Shown piece by piece: positions 12,601-25,743 of a stretch of 64,000 bases of DNA (the first letter of the stretch is position 1; each line of letters opens with the position of its first letter). The notes under the pieces were generated by a model. The model was not told the origin of the DNA, searched no databases, and worked only from the letters and a program-made list of their open reading frames with translations. The stretch is from Byssothecium circinans. Its lineage: Eukaryota; Ascomycota; Dothideomycetes; Pleosporales; Massarinaceae. A program made the translations under genes and the position numbers. The DNA is taken from the NCBI GenBank assembly GCA_010015675.1, contig ML976980.1, positions 97,173 through 161,172 of the forward strand, read 5' to 3'.

Positions 12601-15300
12601 GAAAATCCGCTGACAGGCATATGCACCGCAGAAACGTTGCTCCAGGCGATCCGGCGGCTTCCACGATTGAGGTGGGCACATTGTTGCAATTGGTGGCAGA
12701 CAGTTCCGAATGGATACAGTGCGAGTTGTTGTCCAGTGTCCGGCCTGGTTGAGGCTCCATGCGCGCGCGTGACGCGTGTTCTAATATGGACATAATGGAA
12801 ATAGGATGGGGGTGGAGATGCGGATTTGCTTTTGTGCCGAACGAATGAGAGGCAGTGGAGTTGCTGATGTCCGTTGCTCCTGCCCACATCGAAAACGGCA
12901 GTCACCTTCCCAAACACCATCATTTGGAGTGTTTGCGCTGTTGTCTGCAGGCAGGATTTGGTAGATGAGGCCGAAGAAGTGCCATGACGCGCAGCCCACA
13001 CCTCAGGCTTCTGCCCCGCAGCCATGTTCGAACCATGGCCTTTGCGCATCTGGAGGCGCTGGCAGGGATGGCCGACAGCAATACGATTCGACAACGACGC
13101 GAGACGCCAAACATCCCGATGATGTCGTGAGTGCACAAACAACAACCTCACCTAGAGAAACGGGGCGGTGATCTGGCATTCATCTCGTCCAAGCTCGTCA
13201 ACTCCAAGGCTGACGGCGTGACCGCCATGCTCTTGTCGACTTTTGCTTGCTTACGTCAGCAGGTAGTAGCATGAATTCTTGTTACTCGCTCTAAATACTG
13301 GATTTCGTTTGCGGTTTGTATCAATGGCATCATGCCAAAACTCGGGCATCAGCAGATGGCACCAACCGGATTACGGCGGCACAGTCAAGGAATTCGTCCA
13401 TCTGTCGCATTTAATAACAATGGGAAGATGCATCACCCCACTTTTGGTGGGCTGATGACCAGCGTGGGATCGCAATTGTAGAGTCCGATGAGGTGAGAAC
13501 AGGAATTCGGAGCGCGGAAGACCAAATTAGCGAAATCAGGAGTAGATTTATAAATTGCATGGTTTTACAATCGGTGCCTTTCTCCGGGCTCCAGAAGGCT
13601 AAGCACAATCATGATGTTGTTGCAAATCGCGATAGGAGTCTTCGGATAGGTCGCGAAGCGGATAGCTTCGTGCATTGCATTGCACGAGCCCGCCATGATG
13701 ATCGCCATCTGTGCCAGGATCGATTGTTTGTTGCAAAGGCGCCTGACCCCATATGGAGACCGGTGGAGCACGATCCATGTCCGTGGAGTGTGAGTGGATG
13801 GCGGAGCGGAGAGGATTCTTGAGAGTGGGACTGATCGCTTGGACCGCCGGATATCGAGAACAGCACGGATGAAAATTCCATCAGGACAAGTATCGTTATG
13901 CAACAGCCGCAAATAAATGTTTCATGTCTATCCATGTCTCATCTCTTTCCCTGTCTCAGTCTCTCAGAGAGCTAGCATGGGATTTTTGACTTTGCGGTGT
14001 GTGACTAAGCTGCTTCCGCTTGCATGCGGCAGGGCATTCCGTCCGACTTCGGTCAGAACGTCCTGAAGCGGGAGGAATTGCATCACGACGTTCCCGGCTT
14101 TTTGAAATTGGCCTGGAGGTCGTAAGCTGCTCGCAAGATCAGGATTCTGTTCAGCCACGAAGGCGTTGAGATGGATACGAGCCACAGCTCATTAGGTCCA
14201 TTTAGACACTGCGGACAGGTAGGCAGCATGGAAGTGATATGTTGGTGTCGGTTGTATCCCGTATACGCATGGAGTGTCATTGCTGCAATAATGCCTTGGT
14301 AGTAATGCGGGGAAGTGTGAGCCCCTCACTTCGCAGCACGACTAAACAGCGAGCATATTTAGCATGCATCGCAAGCGGAGGTTTGAGTTTCACCTCGACA
14401 GGCGTTCCTCCGAGACGCGTAAGGCGAGCTGCAGACGTATCCCCATAATAATATGTAGAACTTTGCCTTTCGGCACTCTCTCTAAACCACGAAAAGCTTC
14501 TTTTGAGGGAGGCAAAGGTAATAATAATCATCTGATGGGATGGATGAGGTGTTGTGGAGTGGGCCAAGCGTGGTGTTAGCGGTGAAGGTGAGCCTAACTC
14601 CATTCGCTAACGGCTCGCTTGCAGCGCACCGACAAGGATTAGGGAACGAACGGTACAGGGAATTAGCGCCATGGGAAGGTAGATGAATGATCAGCCAAGT
14701 GCATATTGGTGCAGCACAGTAGGGCACCTTATCGCATCCGTAGGCGCTCAGGAACGCAACGTAAATCTCCCGCGATGAGAACAATTGTCGGGACCTCGAA
14801 GAAAATTCTGTATTGGGACGTTGCGGACGCGGGATAATAATGAAATGAGACAGGACGCACGGAACGCTAATGGATGACATCACTGCCTCGCTTCGCTTGA
14901 CATCGAGTACTTGGTTCGAGCGTTGCTATCGTCACCGCACCGCCACTGGCTTCATGTTCCGTGCAAGCCGTGGCTCACAGGGAATCCGTGACGAATGTAA
15001 AAGCAAGATATCAGGCACTCTGCTGAATTGGAGTGGGGGACAGTAACACGCGTGCGGTGAGAGGCTTATCAAGGAAGAGGCACTGTCAACTCCCGACAAC
15101 GGCGACTATTTGGGATATCTGGAAATGTTAGCTATCTGACTATCGTGATTCGAAGCGGCATACGAAAGCGACAGTGTTTGAGAGCGTGAGTCGGTGCTGG
15201 CCTTTGTTCCGCCGTTTCGAGACGGGCCGCACGTTGGTCAGACATGGACTGATATTGCTCGATAAAGAAAAAAACTGCTGTCGCTACTAAAGGCACCGCG
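9616..15300. other. Long gene-poor stretch
   Basis: About 5.7 kb in which I can support no gene. Candidate frames occur on both strands. An 88-codon ATG frame at 10840-11106 (+) overlaps protein-like antisense frames at 10758-11254. A 257-codon minus frame at 12378-13151 has no ATG at its head. Short minus frames occupy 13.5-14.9 kb. None shows a recognisable domain or a clean exon chain. Base composition is balanced, so this is not an obvious AT-rich, RIP-degraded transposon. Confidence 0.45.
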
Positions 15301-16363
15301 GAAGTATCGCTACGTCCTTCTTTGTCGCCCTTCTCTGTGTGCTCGCCGACGGCTTCATTCGGCCCTCCTCGCCCCTCCGGTCTCCGCGCGGTTGCTCGAC
15401 GTACCGCTCAGTCACTCCAGTGTCCTCAGTCTCCAGTCATTCTCCGACCCGCAGGCCGCCGCTTGGACAAGCCTGCGCCCACCACGCATGATCCTTGGTT
15501 GGCCTCGTTCAGGACCCCCGTCGTGTTGAACGGATCCATCATCAAGCTGCAGCAGTGGAGCGATACTGAGCCACTAATGCGCCTCTGATGCGCCCAGATT
15601 CTCTTCGTACATGGTTTACCACCCCTGCTCGCTGCTCGCCCGCCCACCCAATAGCGCCGCCGCCTGCAACCTTGCTGCGCTACCGCTCTCTCAACATACC
15701 TTTTCCTCTCTTTCTCCATCCTCCTCCTCATCCTCCGAGCCTGCCTACCTGCACTCCTTCCTATATACTAGGAGAGCGCCCACCGACAACAGAAGAAGCC
15801 CCGCCTTCCCTCAGGTTCTCCGGCGTCCATCTCCCCACCTCCCCGACTATCGTGCCTGCTCCCGGTACGCATATCAATCGCCAGCTTCTCTTCCCCCAGG
15901 AAGTCGCCGACAGCCCTCGCCATCCCCCCCTCGCAGACCTCCCCCACGACGTCTACTGAGTTTTTTTCTTTCGTGTCTCGCGATCCGAGCAATTGCAGAC
16001 CCTCAACGTCACAGCTTTGATTAGCTGCCGACCGTTACAAACACCCTCTTGACCTACCCTTCTCTCTCCCACAGAGCAGCTCCCCCCGCAGCTTGCTCGC
16101 ACTTATTTTCTGTAAGCAACAGTCTTCCATCCTCCCCCCTCCCTTCCAGCCACCAGTCCGCGCGTGAATCATTGCGCTTTCCGCGTTTCACACCATTCGC
16201 CTTCCTCATAAGACAATTTCACCTCGCTTGCTCGCAGTCACGCACGGCGCTAAACTCCGACGCAGACATATAATTCCTCTAATACGTTCCTTTCTAATGC
16301 TCCTGGGCTCCTAATTCTCCTCCACCATTCGATCAACTTCCCCGACCCTCTGAAGTCGACCGA
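15301..16363 (+). promoter_or_regulatory. Pyrimidine-rich promoter and 5' leader of the CBM21 gene
   Basis: The 1 kb before the CBM21 gene is strongly C- and T-rich, as seen upstream of highly expressed filamentous-fungal genes. Several short upstream frames with ATG (for example 15322-15588 and 15588-15959) may act as upstream ORFs or lie outside the transcript. The transcription start is not visible from sequence alone. Confidence 0.4.
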
Positions 16364-18588
16364 ATGCCTTACACGCCGCCCTCGCAAAGGTCGCCCGCAA
16401 CCTCCAAAAACAGTAGTCCCGTTCTGAGCCGCAACCATTCCTACGTGGGCCAGTATCCCCCCTCACCCGCCACCACACAACGCCCGGCTCTGCCCCGCTC
16501 AGTCTCCTCCACCTCCTATCTCAACAAGCACCGCCGCTCCCCTTCGGTCAACACCGCCAGCAACACCGCAGCCAATGGAGTGACCTTCTCCCAGGAAGCC
16601 CACAGCAATGGTCCCGCAACACATGGTAGCCTCCGTCAGTCACCCCCGCCTGTGAATGATCTTCTGATTCCATCAGGTGCCATCTCCACGCCGCCCGACT
16701 CTTCCGACGATGACGAGGAACGGGGACGGAGCATCGGCAATCTGAAGGAACTCCAGGAGGCTCTCCAAAACATACCCATGCGCCGAATGGGTTCACCAGA
16801 ACGGCATGGCGCCGGCAACTCTTCTGCAAATCTGGTGGCATCTGCCCCGCCGGCTCGTCCGTTGTCTGCCGATGCTCGCAAGATCTCACACTCGCGATCA
16901 TCGAGCGACATCATATTGTCCAAGCACGTGGTATCGCCCCTCGTCACTGACACGGTCATGAGCTCGTCCGACGGCAGTGATGATGAGGACGACGAGCTTC
17001 GGATAAAGCCGCAGCTAATACGCAAGAAGTCTGGCGAGTTGGTGAAGCCTGCTCTTCGGCCGGCATCCCACAGGCGGCCGTCAAGCATGCCGGGAACGCC
17101 GACATACCACAAGGCTGTCCACTTTAATGAGGAGATGGAGCAAGTCCGCCACTTCCTTTCTCTGGACAAGCCTATCGCCGTCAGTGCTGGCTCATCTCCC
17201 GTTGAGACCTACGATAGCGACGGCGAGTATCCCTTCTTCAACCCGAAGCAGCCGAAGGAGCCTGAGTGGGACATCAAGCTGGCCAACTTTCCAACGACGG
17301 AAACATACGAGCGCCAGACAATGCCTGTTCGTGTGGAGCGAATCTTCCTGGCATCTGATCACAAGACACTTGTTGGCACAGTGGCATGTGCTAACATCTC
17401 TTTTCACAAGATTGTCATTGCTCGCTTCACCCTCGACTACTGGAAGACCACGTCGGAAGTCGTGGCTGAGTACAACAACGACGTACGCAAGAAACAGAAA
17501 GAAGACGGTTACGACCGCTTCAACTTCAACATCAAGTTGGCTGACCAGGCTAATCTGGAGTCGAAGACCCTGCTTCTATGTGTTCGTTACCAGGTCAATG
17601 GGCAAGAATTCTGGGACAACAACAACTCGATCAACTACCAGGTTGACTTTGTCAAGAAGTCTCAGCAAAAGCCCAAGGGTGGTAGTGGACCGTTGCAGGC
17701 TATCCCCAGGAGCCGACACTCACTTCCTGCGGCACGCCCCAAGTCCATGCCTGTAGCCTTTTCCGACGACGATTTCGCAGCAGGCTTCGAGTTTGGCGCT
17801 AGCCGCGCGGTCTTTGGAGACTCGCCCAGCTCTTCCATCCGCCTGAAGCCGAAGAACAAGCGGGGCAGCCTGTTCCCAGACCAAGCAGCCCGACCCCAAG
17901 GTACCAGCCAAGCATTCTCCACGCGTTACGACTTCGGTGCGTCGCTCTCGGCTGCCTTGTCCAACGCACAGAATGCTCTGGGGGATCGAAGCGGTATCAA
18001 GGCCAATGGTGCTGCAAAGGGAAACAGCAGCTACTTCGATGGAGGTTCCGCCAGAAGTGTGCCTGCTCCTGGCCCAGCTCCCACGTCCGCCCCTGTCGCT
18101 TCTGCCGCTCCTGTTCCTGGCACCCGACCTGATGACATGTCTTCTGGGAAGCCCGGCCTGCAGTCTGCAGAATACAACGAATTGATTCAGAAGTTTTGCT
18201 TTGTACGTGCTCCACGCTCCTCCGGATCGGCCCCGTTCGGATGCTAATTGATTTTCAGTATGGTACTCCTTCCAAGGGGTCTCCAAAGGCTACCACTCCT
18301 GCTACCAAGAACTCCAATACGGATGGCACTACAGATTATGCTTTCAGCGGAAGCTCTAGCAGCAATCAGTCTTCTGCGTCCAACAGCCCGCCATCTCCCG
18401 CTCTACCTGTGCAAGTGGATGGTGCCAGCGATTCAAATTCCTCGCGCAGTCCTTTCTTGTCTCGCTCGACTTCTCCTGGCCCTGTCACCGGTCCGGAGAT
18501 TCATGTAACTTCGCCCTATCAATATGGGTACAACAACCATGGTGGAATTTTCCCTGAGCAAAATCACGCCCCTCAGGCGTGCGTGTGA
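16364..18588 (+). CDS. Protein phosphatase 1 regulatory (glycogen-targeting) subunit with CBM21 domain
   Basis: Model: exons 16364-18202 and 18259-18588 (56-bp intron, GTACGT donor, GCTAAT branch, CAG acceptor), 722 residues. The N-terminal third is Ser/Pro-rich and disordered with acidic patches. Around residue 250 is a PP1-docking RVxF-type motif, KAVHF. Residues about 306-433 form a CBM21 carbohydrate-binding domain, with VRVERIFLASDHKTLVGTV, DYWKTTSEV, YDRFNFNI and the Trp/Asn-rich FWDNNNSINY. The exon junction creates the conserved motif YNELIQKFCFYGTP, which supports the splice. Relatives such as yeast Gac1 and Pig1 bring PP1 to glycogen to activate glycogen synthase. The long leader with upstream ORFs hints at translational control (inference). 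Confidence 0.88.
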
Positions 18589-19925
18589 GTGCGGATAGAG
18601 AGTGGTGAAGGACGTACGATGTAACGAATTTTTTTGGCCACGAGAACAACGCTTATGACCTGGTGTGATGGCGATGAGTGGAGCGGACGTTGCTGGTATA
18701 CCGGTTACCGACGCTCACGAGTCTCTATTTTATCCGGTACGAAACGATGTGGAGAGGTCCGACAATTCCGTTCTCATTTGATGGTGACCTTGTGTCGCTT
18801 CCTTCCCGACTTGCATTTCGGACGGCTTCCTTGCTGCATTATCGGATAGGGCTGTCTTTCATATTCCTTGGGCGTTTTGGTGGTTTCCAGCGGGGTCAGC
18901 TTTCACCTCATCCGTCATCTTTCCAAACCATAGAGTGGTTGTAATGCTCTTCACTCGCCGAGCAACACCACTCTCACAGCTTCGGCGTCTTTCTGATTTC
19001 CAGTTGCTTCAGTATTCTTTTCTGCGCGTTTGGTCCGAGGGCAAAAAGTGTTTGGGTTTGGTTTTGCATTTACAGCGACGGGACTCCATTGTTATGGGAC
19101 GCAGTCGTCGTTCCTCCGTATATAGGCGAAAGGGTGTTGTCGATGGCATTGTCGAAGTGCGAGATTGCTTGTGAAACGTGTCTTGTGAAGCTTTTTCTCC
19201 ATCATGCATTGGTTCACATTGTTGGTCGTTTCTTGTATCGTTTGTCGTGGTCGGTTGGTGTTCTGGAGGGGTTAGCTTGTTACTGTTGTTGTGTTATGAG
19301 AAGCCTACATATACCATGTGAAATGCAAAAACATTCAATAACCCATCCTACATCAGTCGAGATTGTAATGTTCAGAGTGCTGTTGCTGAAGTAATGGAAG
19401 TATAGAAAAGAGGAAGAGCGAGAAGGAAGAAAGCCTCACTGAAGGCGGGGCGACCCAGTATTAACACGTACCTCTGTATCCACCAACCGGTGAAAACCCC
19501 ACCGGGGGAAATTTGAAGCCCACCGGATGGGATCGTGAACTTCTCGATTAGGCTTAGGACGTGATGAGTTGTCCACCTGACCAGCCCTGCATTTCTGCCC
19601 GCCAATGCCCGCTTGGGCGGCTAGCTAGCGTGCCTACCCACCGCACACCGCTTAACCACAAATAGACCTCACGATGCTTTCTCCAGCACGTCTTTCGGGA
19701 ATCTTGACACACGGAAGCGCTTGACTGGTTGAGAGTGGTCTGTGTGAATTGTTGTCTTGTGGTCTTGTGATCTGTGTTCGGACGGATTTTTCTCGGGACG
19801 AGACGAGAGGAGAGGAGACGGCACGCTTGTTGTCGGTCGGTCGATAATAAGCCGGAGGGGTCTGTTGGATCGTGGAGTACCTGATTTATCGAGGCAAAGA
19901 GTCGGATAACCGTTTCTTGGAAAGC
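18589..19925. other. Intergenic stretch, no supported gene
   Basis: It holds the 3' end of the CBM21 gene, probably to about 19 kb because of T-rich sequence, and the promoter of the EBP-family gene. Frames here are short and on both strands. The longest (19554-20174 minus) is antisense to EBP exon 1. Confidence 0.45.
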
Positions 19926-21715
<1,790 letters not shown>

Positions 21716-22583
21716 TGTGCAGTGAGGGGATGACTTGGGCTGGTATGGTATGGAATGGGGGATTGTGAGGGGTTAGAGAATAAAGCAGGAAGTTGATGTG
21801 GAGACAGGGTTTGTGTCTTTGCTACCAAGATACGGTAAGAGAAAAGGTGTGGGATTCTGTTCACGGTAGAGGCAATCGGTCATGGAGGGGCTTTTGTTTC
21901 CTGCTCCTTTACCTGCTAAAGTTCTAGTATTTGTGTTTGCGGATACCCTTTCGCTGCATCAATTTACATTTCTCATATTCCGCTCTTTACACGCAGTAGC
22001 GACAGCCAGAACCACCCCCCAAACATATTATACAAATGACTGTGAAAGCAATAAGTGTTCACCGTTGGTTGCTAGCAACTTGGTCGACGTGGATACACTT
22101 CTTTTCCACCCTAGTTATAATAAGCCGGCGTCGATAGATCTTACTTCCGAAGCCAATTGCTCCTGGGATACTGGCCAAGGCAGTTTATGCCAGGTCCAGT
22201 GGTTGGATGACATAATCCTCCGGATCCTCTTACAAATCATTTCTTTGGATATTTGGGCGCGCGGGTGAAGTTGGGATGGTCACGAACATCTATCACTGGT
22301 AGTGCGCTTACGTGTTCGCCACGAATCAAAAAAACCAAACGTTCACCCACCACGCGCAGTACCGCTACCACACGTCTAAATTCCCGCTGAAGTTTGTACA
22401 GCTGGCGCATACAAATTGCATCTAATCTACTCAATTTTCTACTCGCGGAGCGGAGTGGAAACCACTATTCCGAGAGTCGCGTGGAAGTTCCACCCGGCCA
22501 ACTAATAGAACATTGAATCCTGCCGAGCGCAACGAATTAGAGAGCTTGAGTTGTGACAAAAGCACGTGACTCTTAGACTACCC
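21716..22583. other. Intergenic stretch, no supported gene
   Basis: A gap of 868 bp between the EBP-family gene and the next gene on the same strand. It contains short uninformative frames only. No repeat or RNA gene was recognised. Confidence 0.5.
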
Positions 22584-23174
22584 ATGCGCATGAGCAGTGT
22601 GCTTGTCCTCAAAGCGCTACACGTGCCTCCCGAGAACGTCGTCAAACACAGCACACAGTCCACCCCTATGTTTCCCCCCCGAAATGCTACCCAAGTCACC
22701 AATCCAGTACGTGTCTGCATTCGCATCTGCGTCACAGACGTTCCAGGCGATCCTCTCGACCGCACAGCAACGTTAGGTCGAGTATTTTGCAGCAAAATAC
22801 TCGACCGACCTTTCCAGCCATTGCCAGGGCTTTTAGGGTACGATCATGGGCACATACCTCCCTCCTTCGATTCATCTAATCCAGTGTCGGCTTGGTTTAT
22901 CTACGACTTGAATGTAACATCCGAACTTGGCAAAGAACAACTTAACGACATTCCACACTACGTCTTTCTAGCAAGCCAGCAACGCACTGGCGAACTGTAA
23001 GTACTCTACGACCGTTGCTCAGCGCTTGGCTGCTTACTTTCTATGCCTAGTGAGTTCATTCCGCGGGAAATGTGGATCGAAAAGGCTCGGGAAAGGGCGA
23101 AGATATATACATGGGGCGGCAGACAAGAGCAGGACGAATTGCGCGAAATGCGCAATAGCTGCCAAAGGGCATAG
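22584..23174 (+). CDS. Conserved-looking hypothetical protein, two exons
   Basis: Model: exon 1 22584-22996, intron GTAAGT...CTAG (54 bp), exon 2 23051-23174, 178 residues. The start is the first ATG of the frame (MRMSSVLVLKALHVPPENVV). An alternative ATG is two codons downstream. The junction joins QRTGEL to EFIPREMWIEKARERAKIY, giving a charged helical tail that ends in a TAG, which supports the splice. The central part reads SAWFIYDLNVTSELGKEQLN. I recognise no domain, signal peptide or membrane segment. A near-perfect 31-bp palindrome (22776-22806) lies within exon 1 and stays in frame. Function is unknown. Confidence 0.6.
22776..22806. repeat. 31-bp palindrome (two 15-bp arms, 1-nt centre) inside a coding exon
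   Basis: The left arm GGTCGAGTATTTTGC (22776-22790) is the exact reverse complement of the right arm (22792-22806), with a single A between them. In the gene model it encodes part of LGRVFCSKILDRPF without breaking the frame. Confidence 0.95.
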
Positions 23175-23217
23175 CACGGGAGATGGTTCGATATATAAGC
23201 ATAGCATTGCCATAGAT

Positions 23218-23422
23218 TTAGGGTGTCTGTGGCGGAGTTTCCATTCTACATTCAGGACAATCCATGTCATCCTCATCTTCAGCAGCGATATGAATTGTGT
23301 CTCGGTGCACACAAGTCGGCAGGCCGTTCTGGCGGGCTTGTGTGCATTTCGCAATATACTTGACTTTCATATCAGAGTTCTGCCCCCAGCCATCTTGCAT
23401 TTGTCGGTGGATGTTCGCACAT
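23218..23422 (-). CDS. Possible terminal exon of an unrecognised minus-strand gene
   Basis: On the minus strand a textbook intron end (CTCTAAC branch, TTTCAG acceptor) precedes a frame of 68 codons. The frame includes CANIHRQMQDGWGQNSDM and ends with HIAAEDEDDMDCPECRMETP before a TAA. The composition and the CPEC pair look protein-like. An upstream exon could lie at 24046-24250, where an ATTGTAG acceptor opens the frame ADHEKPDHTKSRPHSPSRME, but that frame stops before its GTGAGT donor. I could not build a complete gene. It may be a degenerate or fragmentary gene. Confidence 0.3.
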
Positions 23423-24788
23423 CTGAAACGTGCAACAACGTTAGAGCACATCTATTGCTTTATTAGAGAAATCTCAAGTTTCTAGCAACAGATTGTTCCA
23501 TACTTTTTTGAAAGTAATCCAAGTAGAGTTGGCGCTAGGATGTTCTTTCCGACTTCCCGTGTGGCCAATCTAGGAACAGTGAAGGGATAGGTGTGAGAGA
23601 CTGAAGGTGAGAGATTTGCTGAGGCAGAGTGTTATATCCACCGTAACTAGGCAGCAGCGCTAGTTAGTTGCATGAAACTGCATGCAACGACAGCGCACCT
23701 ATACGTACGCACTATACAGTGCCCAATTAGAGGTGCTAACCAGTATAAAATGAAATCACACCTTTTGCGGTTGGCAAGCCAAAGGATCGCCGATAGTAGA
23801 CGCGCATATCACTCCGCGTAATATGTGGACGTAGCCTCCATTCCTGATTAACATTCGCCGCGCTCCCACGTCGCTTTCATTAATTTCCAGTCGCAACGAC
23901 CATGATCAAGCGTTGGACGAAATTCTCAGACAGCTAGTAAGACTTCAAGCACTGGCGACCGTTCAAAGAACGTTGGTATTCACGGTTTAGGGTAACTCGC
24001 GCAGACCAGTGCGAGCCAATAAGTTCAACTCACATTTAAGTCCTTTTATGTGTATTGGGTAGTTTCCTCTGCCTTTACTGTTTCCGATTGGACTTCTTCC
24101 ATCGGAAGCTGCAGGCCATCTGCGCGTAAGGTAGCGGCTTCCTTGGATCGCCCCTTCTGGATTTCCGATTTCTCCATCCGGGAGGGCGAATGAGGTCGTG
24201 ACTTGGTGTGATCGGGCTTCTCATGATCGGCCAAGATTGCTGCTACAATGGCAACGGAGGTTGGTGAGAATTAGAAATTAGAACACCCCAATCCTTATCT
24301 ACCAATGAACGATCCGATCGACTAGGGGACCCAGGATATCGCTATTAGATGCTATTCCTTTGTTGACGCCAAGGACGCGTACAACCCCCAACCACTGCAC
24401 TATAACCATCCGCTTCGAACCCGACAAAACTTAATATATCGTTAAAGCAATAGTAGGTATGGACCTGACATCAAGATAAACCTGCCTAGGTAGTTACAAG
24501 TGCAGCGAGCTCATGCAAGTTCCTTCAATCAATATCGATCACACTTGATGCCAGCCAGCTACTACTACCCGGAACTCAACAAGCCTCAGAAGTGTTGTTG
24601 GTATCATTGACCAATCTCTCACTGCGGCAAAAAAAACTGCAAAAAGTCATGCTTCAAACTTCATCTCTGTCCAAGCCCTTGATCTCTATCTACCTTGATC
24701 TACGCACTAACGTTCTGCATCGCTTACAACGCCCATGATCGCCACAATTTTCTAGAGAATAGTAATCCCGCTAGACTACACCTTGCAA
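23423..24788. other. Sparse stretch, no complete gene
   Basis: It contains the possible upstream exon at 24046-24250 (minus) described with the preceding entry. No other supported feature, repeat or RNA gene was found. Confidence 0.4.
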
Positions 24789-25310
24789 ATGGCTCCTCCT
24801 CATCCTCTTCGGGAAATACGCCGACATTTCCTTCGCCTTCCGGATCGACGATGCGTCCGACATGTTCGCATGCTGGGAAGTAAGGCAAAAGAAAGCAAAG
24901 CTCGTAGAGTTATATATTTCAACCAACCTAGCCTCTTCGTTGTCTTCCACACCATTACACTCCCAGACAACGGGACACATTTCCAATCGAATATGCCACC
25001 TGAGAATCGTTTGAAGCGAAGCTACGATGTGATCGATAATCGCTCACTTCCCGGCTGTTGGGCCGTGCGTTGCGACTGCTGTGGTAGCCAACCTGCTAAT
25101 GAGTTCCGTAATTGCTTTGAAGAACGTGGTGTGGAGATAGGAGAGAGTCGGGGAGGAGTGATCCCGACTGTGCTTGACCATGAGATGTCAACTGCAGCTG
25201 TAGATGGTGTGGGTACGGTTGAAGGAATTAGGAATGAAGGATATCTTTTAGGGATTGGACATAAGTTTCAGGTAGAAGATGATGGTAATAGATGGCTAAA
25301 CAGGACTTGA
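24789..25310 (+). CDS. Doubtful ORF, hypothetical protein
   Basis: An ATG frame of 173 codons starts at 24789 (MAPPHPLREIRRHFLRLPDR). The second half is fairly protein-like (WAVRCDCCGSQPANEF and GYLLGIGHKFQVEDDG). No domain is recognised. The first half overlaps two other open frames of comparable quality on the same strand and one on the opposite strand, so the frame choice is uncertain. Confidence 0.3.
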   Translation: MAPPHPLREIRRHFLRLPDRRCVRHVRMLGSKAKESKARRVIYFNQPSLFVVFHTITLPDNGTHFQSNMPPENRLKRSYDVIDNRSLPGCWAVRCDCCGSQPANEFRNCFEERGVEIGESRGGVIPTVLDHEMSTAAVDGVGTVEGIRNEGYLLGIGHKFQVEDDGNRWLNRT

Positions 25311-25743
25311 AAGTATGACTTAAAGTGAGCATAAGCCAGGGTGATATGACAGCATACTGACCAGTGCAGAAACTTTTGGTAAGACTTTGCGAGTTGAGAA
25401 CTGTGGAAATCGTTGCAAGGTTTTTGTTAGACTTGACTCATCATACACATGCAGAAAGCTAGTAGATAGCTTTTAAGGCATTTCTTTTTGTAAAGGATAT
25501 CCATAACTAGAACATCAAGATTGGAGAGCAATACTCCAACGCCCGAAGCCGTAGTGTCTGTATGTATATTCAAAGTTCCCTAGTAGAATATACTAGGTAG
25601 TACCATTCTGTCGCATCCCCCTCATACATAACGGTTCCACATAGCTAGTTCAAGCTCGAAGACAGCATGTACGTATTTTGATCCTTATCCCATTGACCAG
25701 AGCCATACAGTGCGAGCTCCCCAATATGTGCAATATTCCATCA
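25311..25743. other. Intergenic stretch
   Basis: AT-richer sequence between the doubtful ORF and the 3' end of the F-box gene. No feature seen. Confidence 0.5.

Noticed and set aside
12378..13151. 257-codon minus-strand frame
   Set aside because: Opens at GTG with no ATG at its head; no recognisable domain; overlaps other open frames of similar quality.
15588..16024. Overlapping Ser/Pro/His-rich frames upstream of the CBM21 gene
   Set aside because: Explained by the C/T-rich leader; composition is that of pyrimidine-rich non-coding DNA.
24380..24430. Possible tRNA T-arm (TTCGAA with flanking CCC)
   Set aside because: No matching stem, acceptor stem or anticodon arm around it; no tRNA gene was recognised anywhere in the window.
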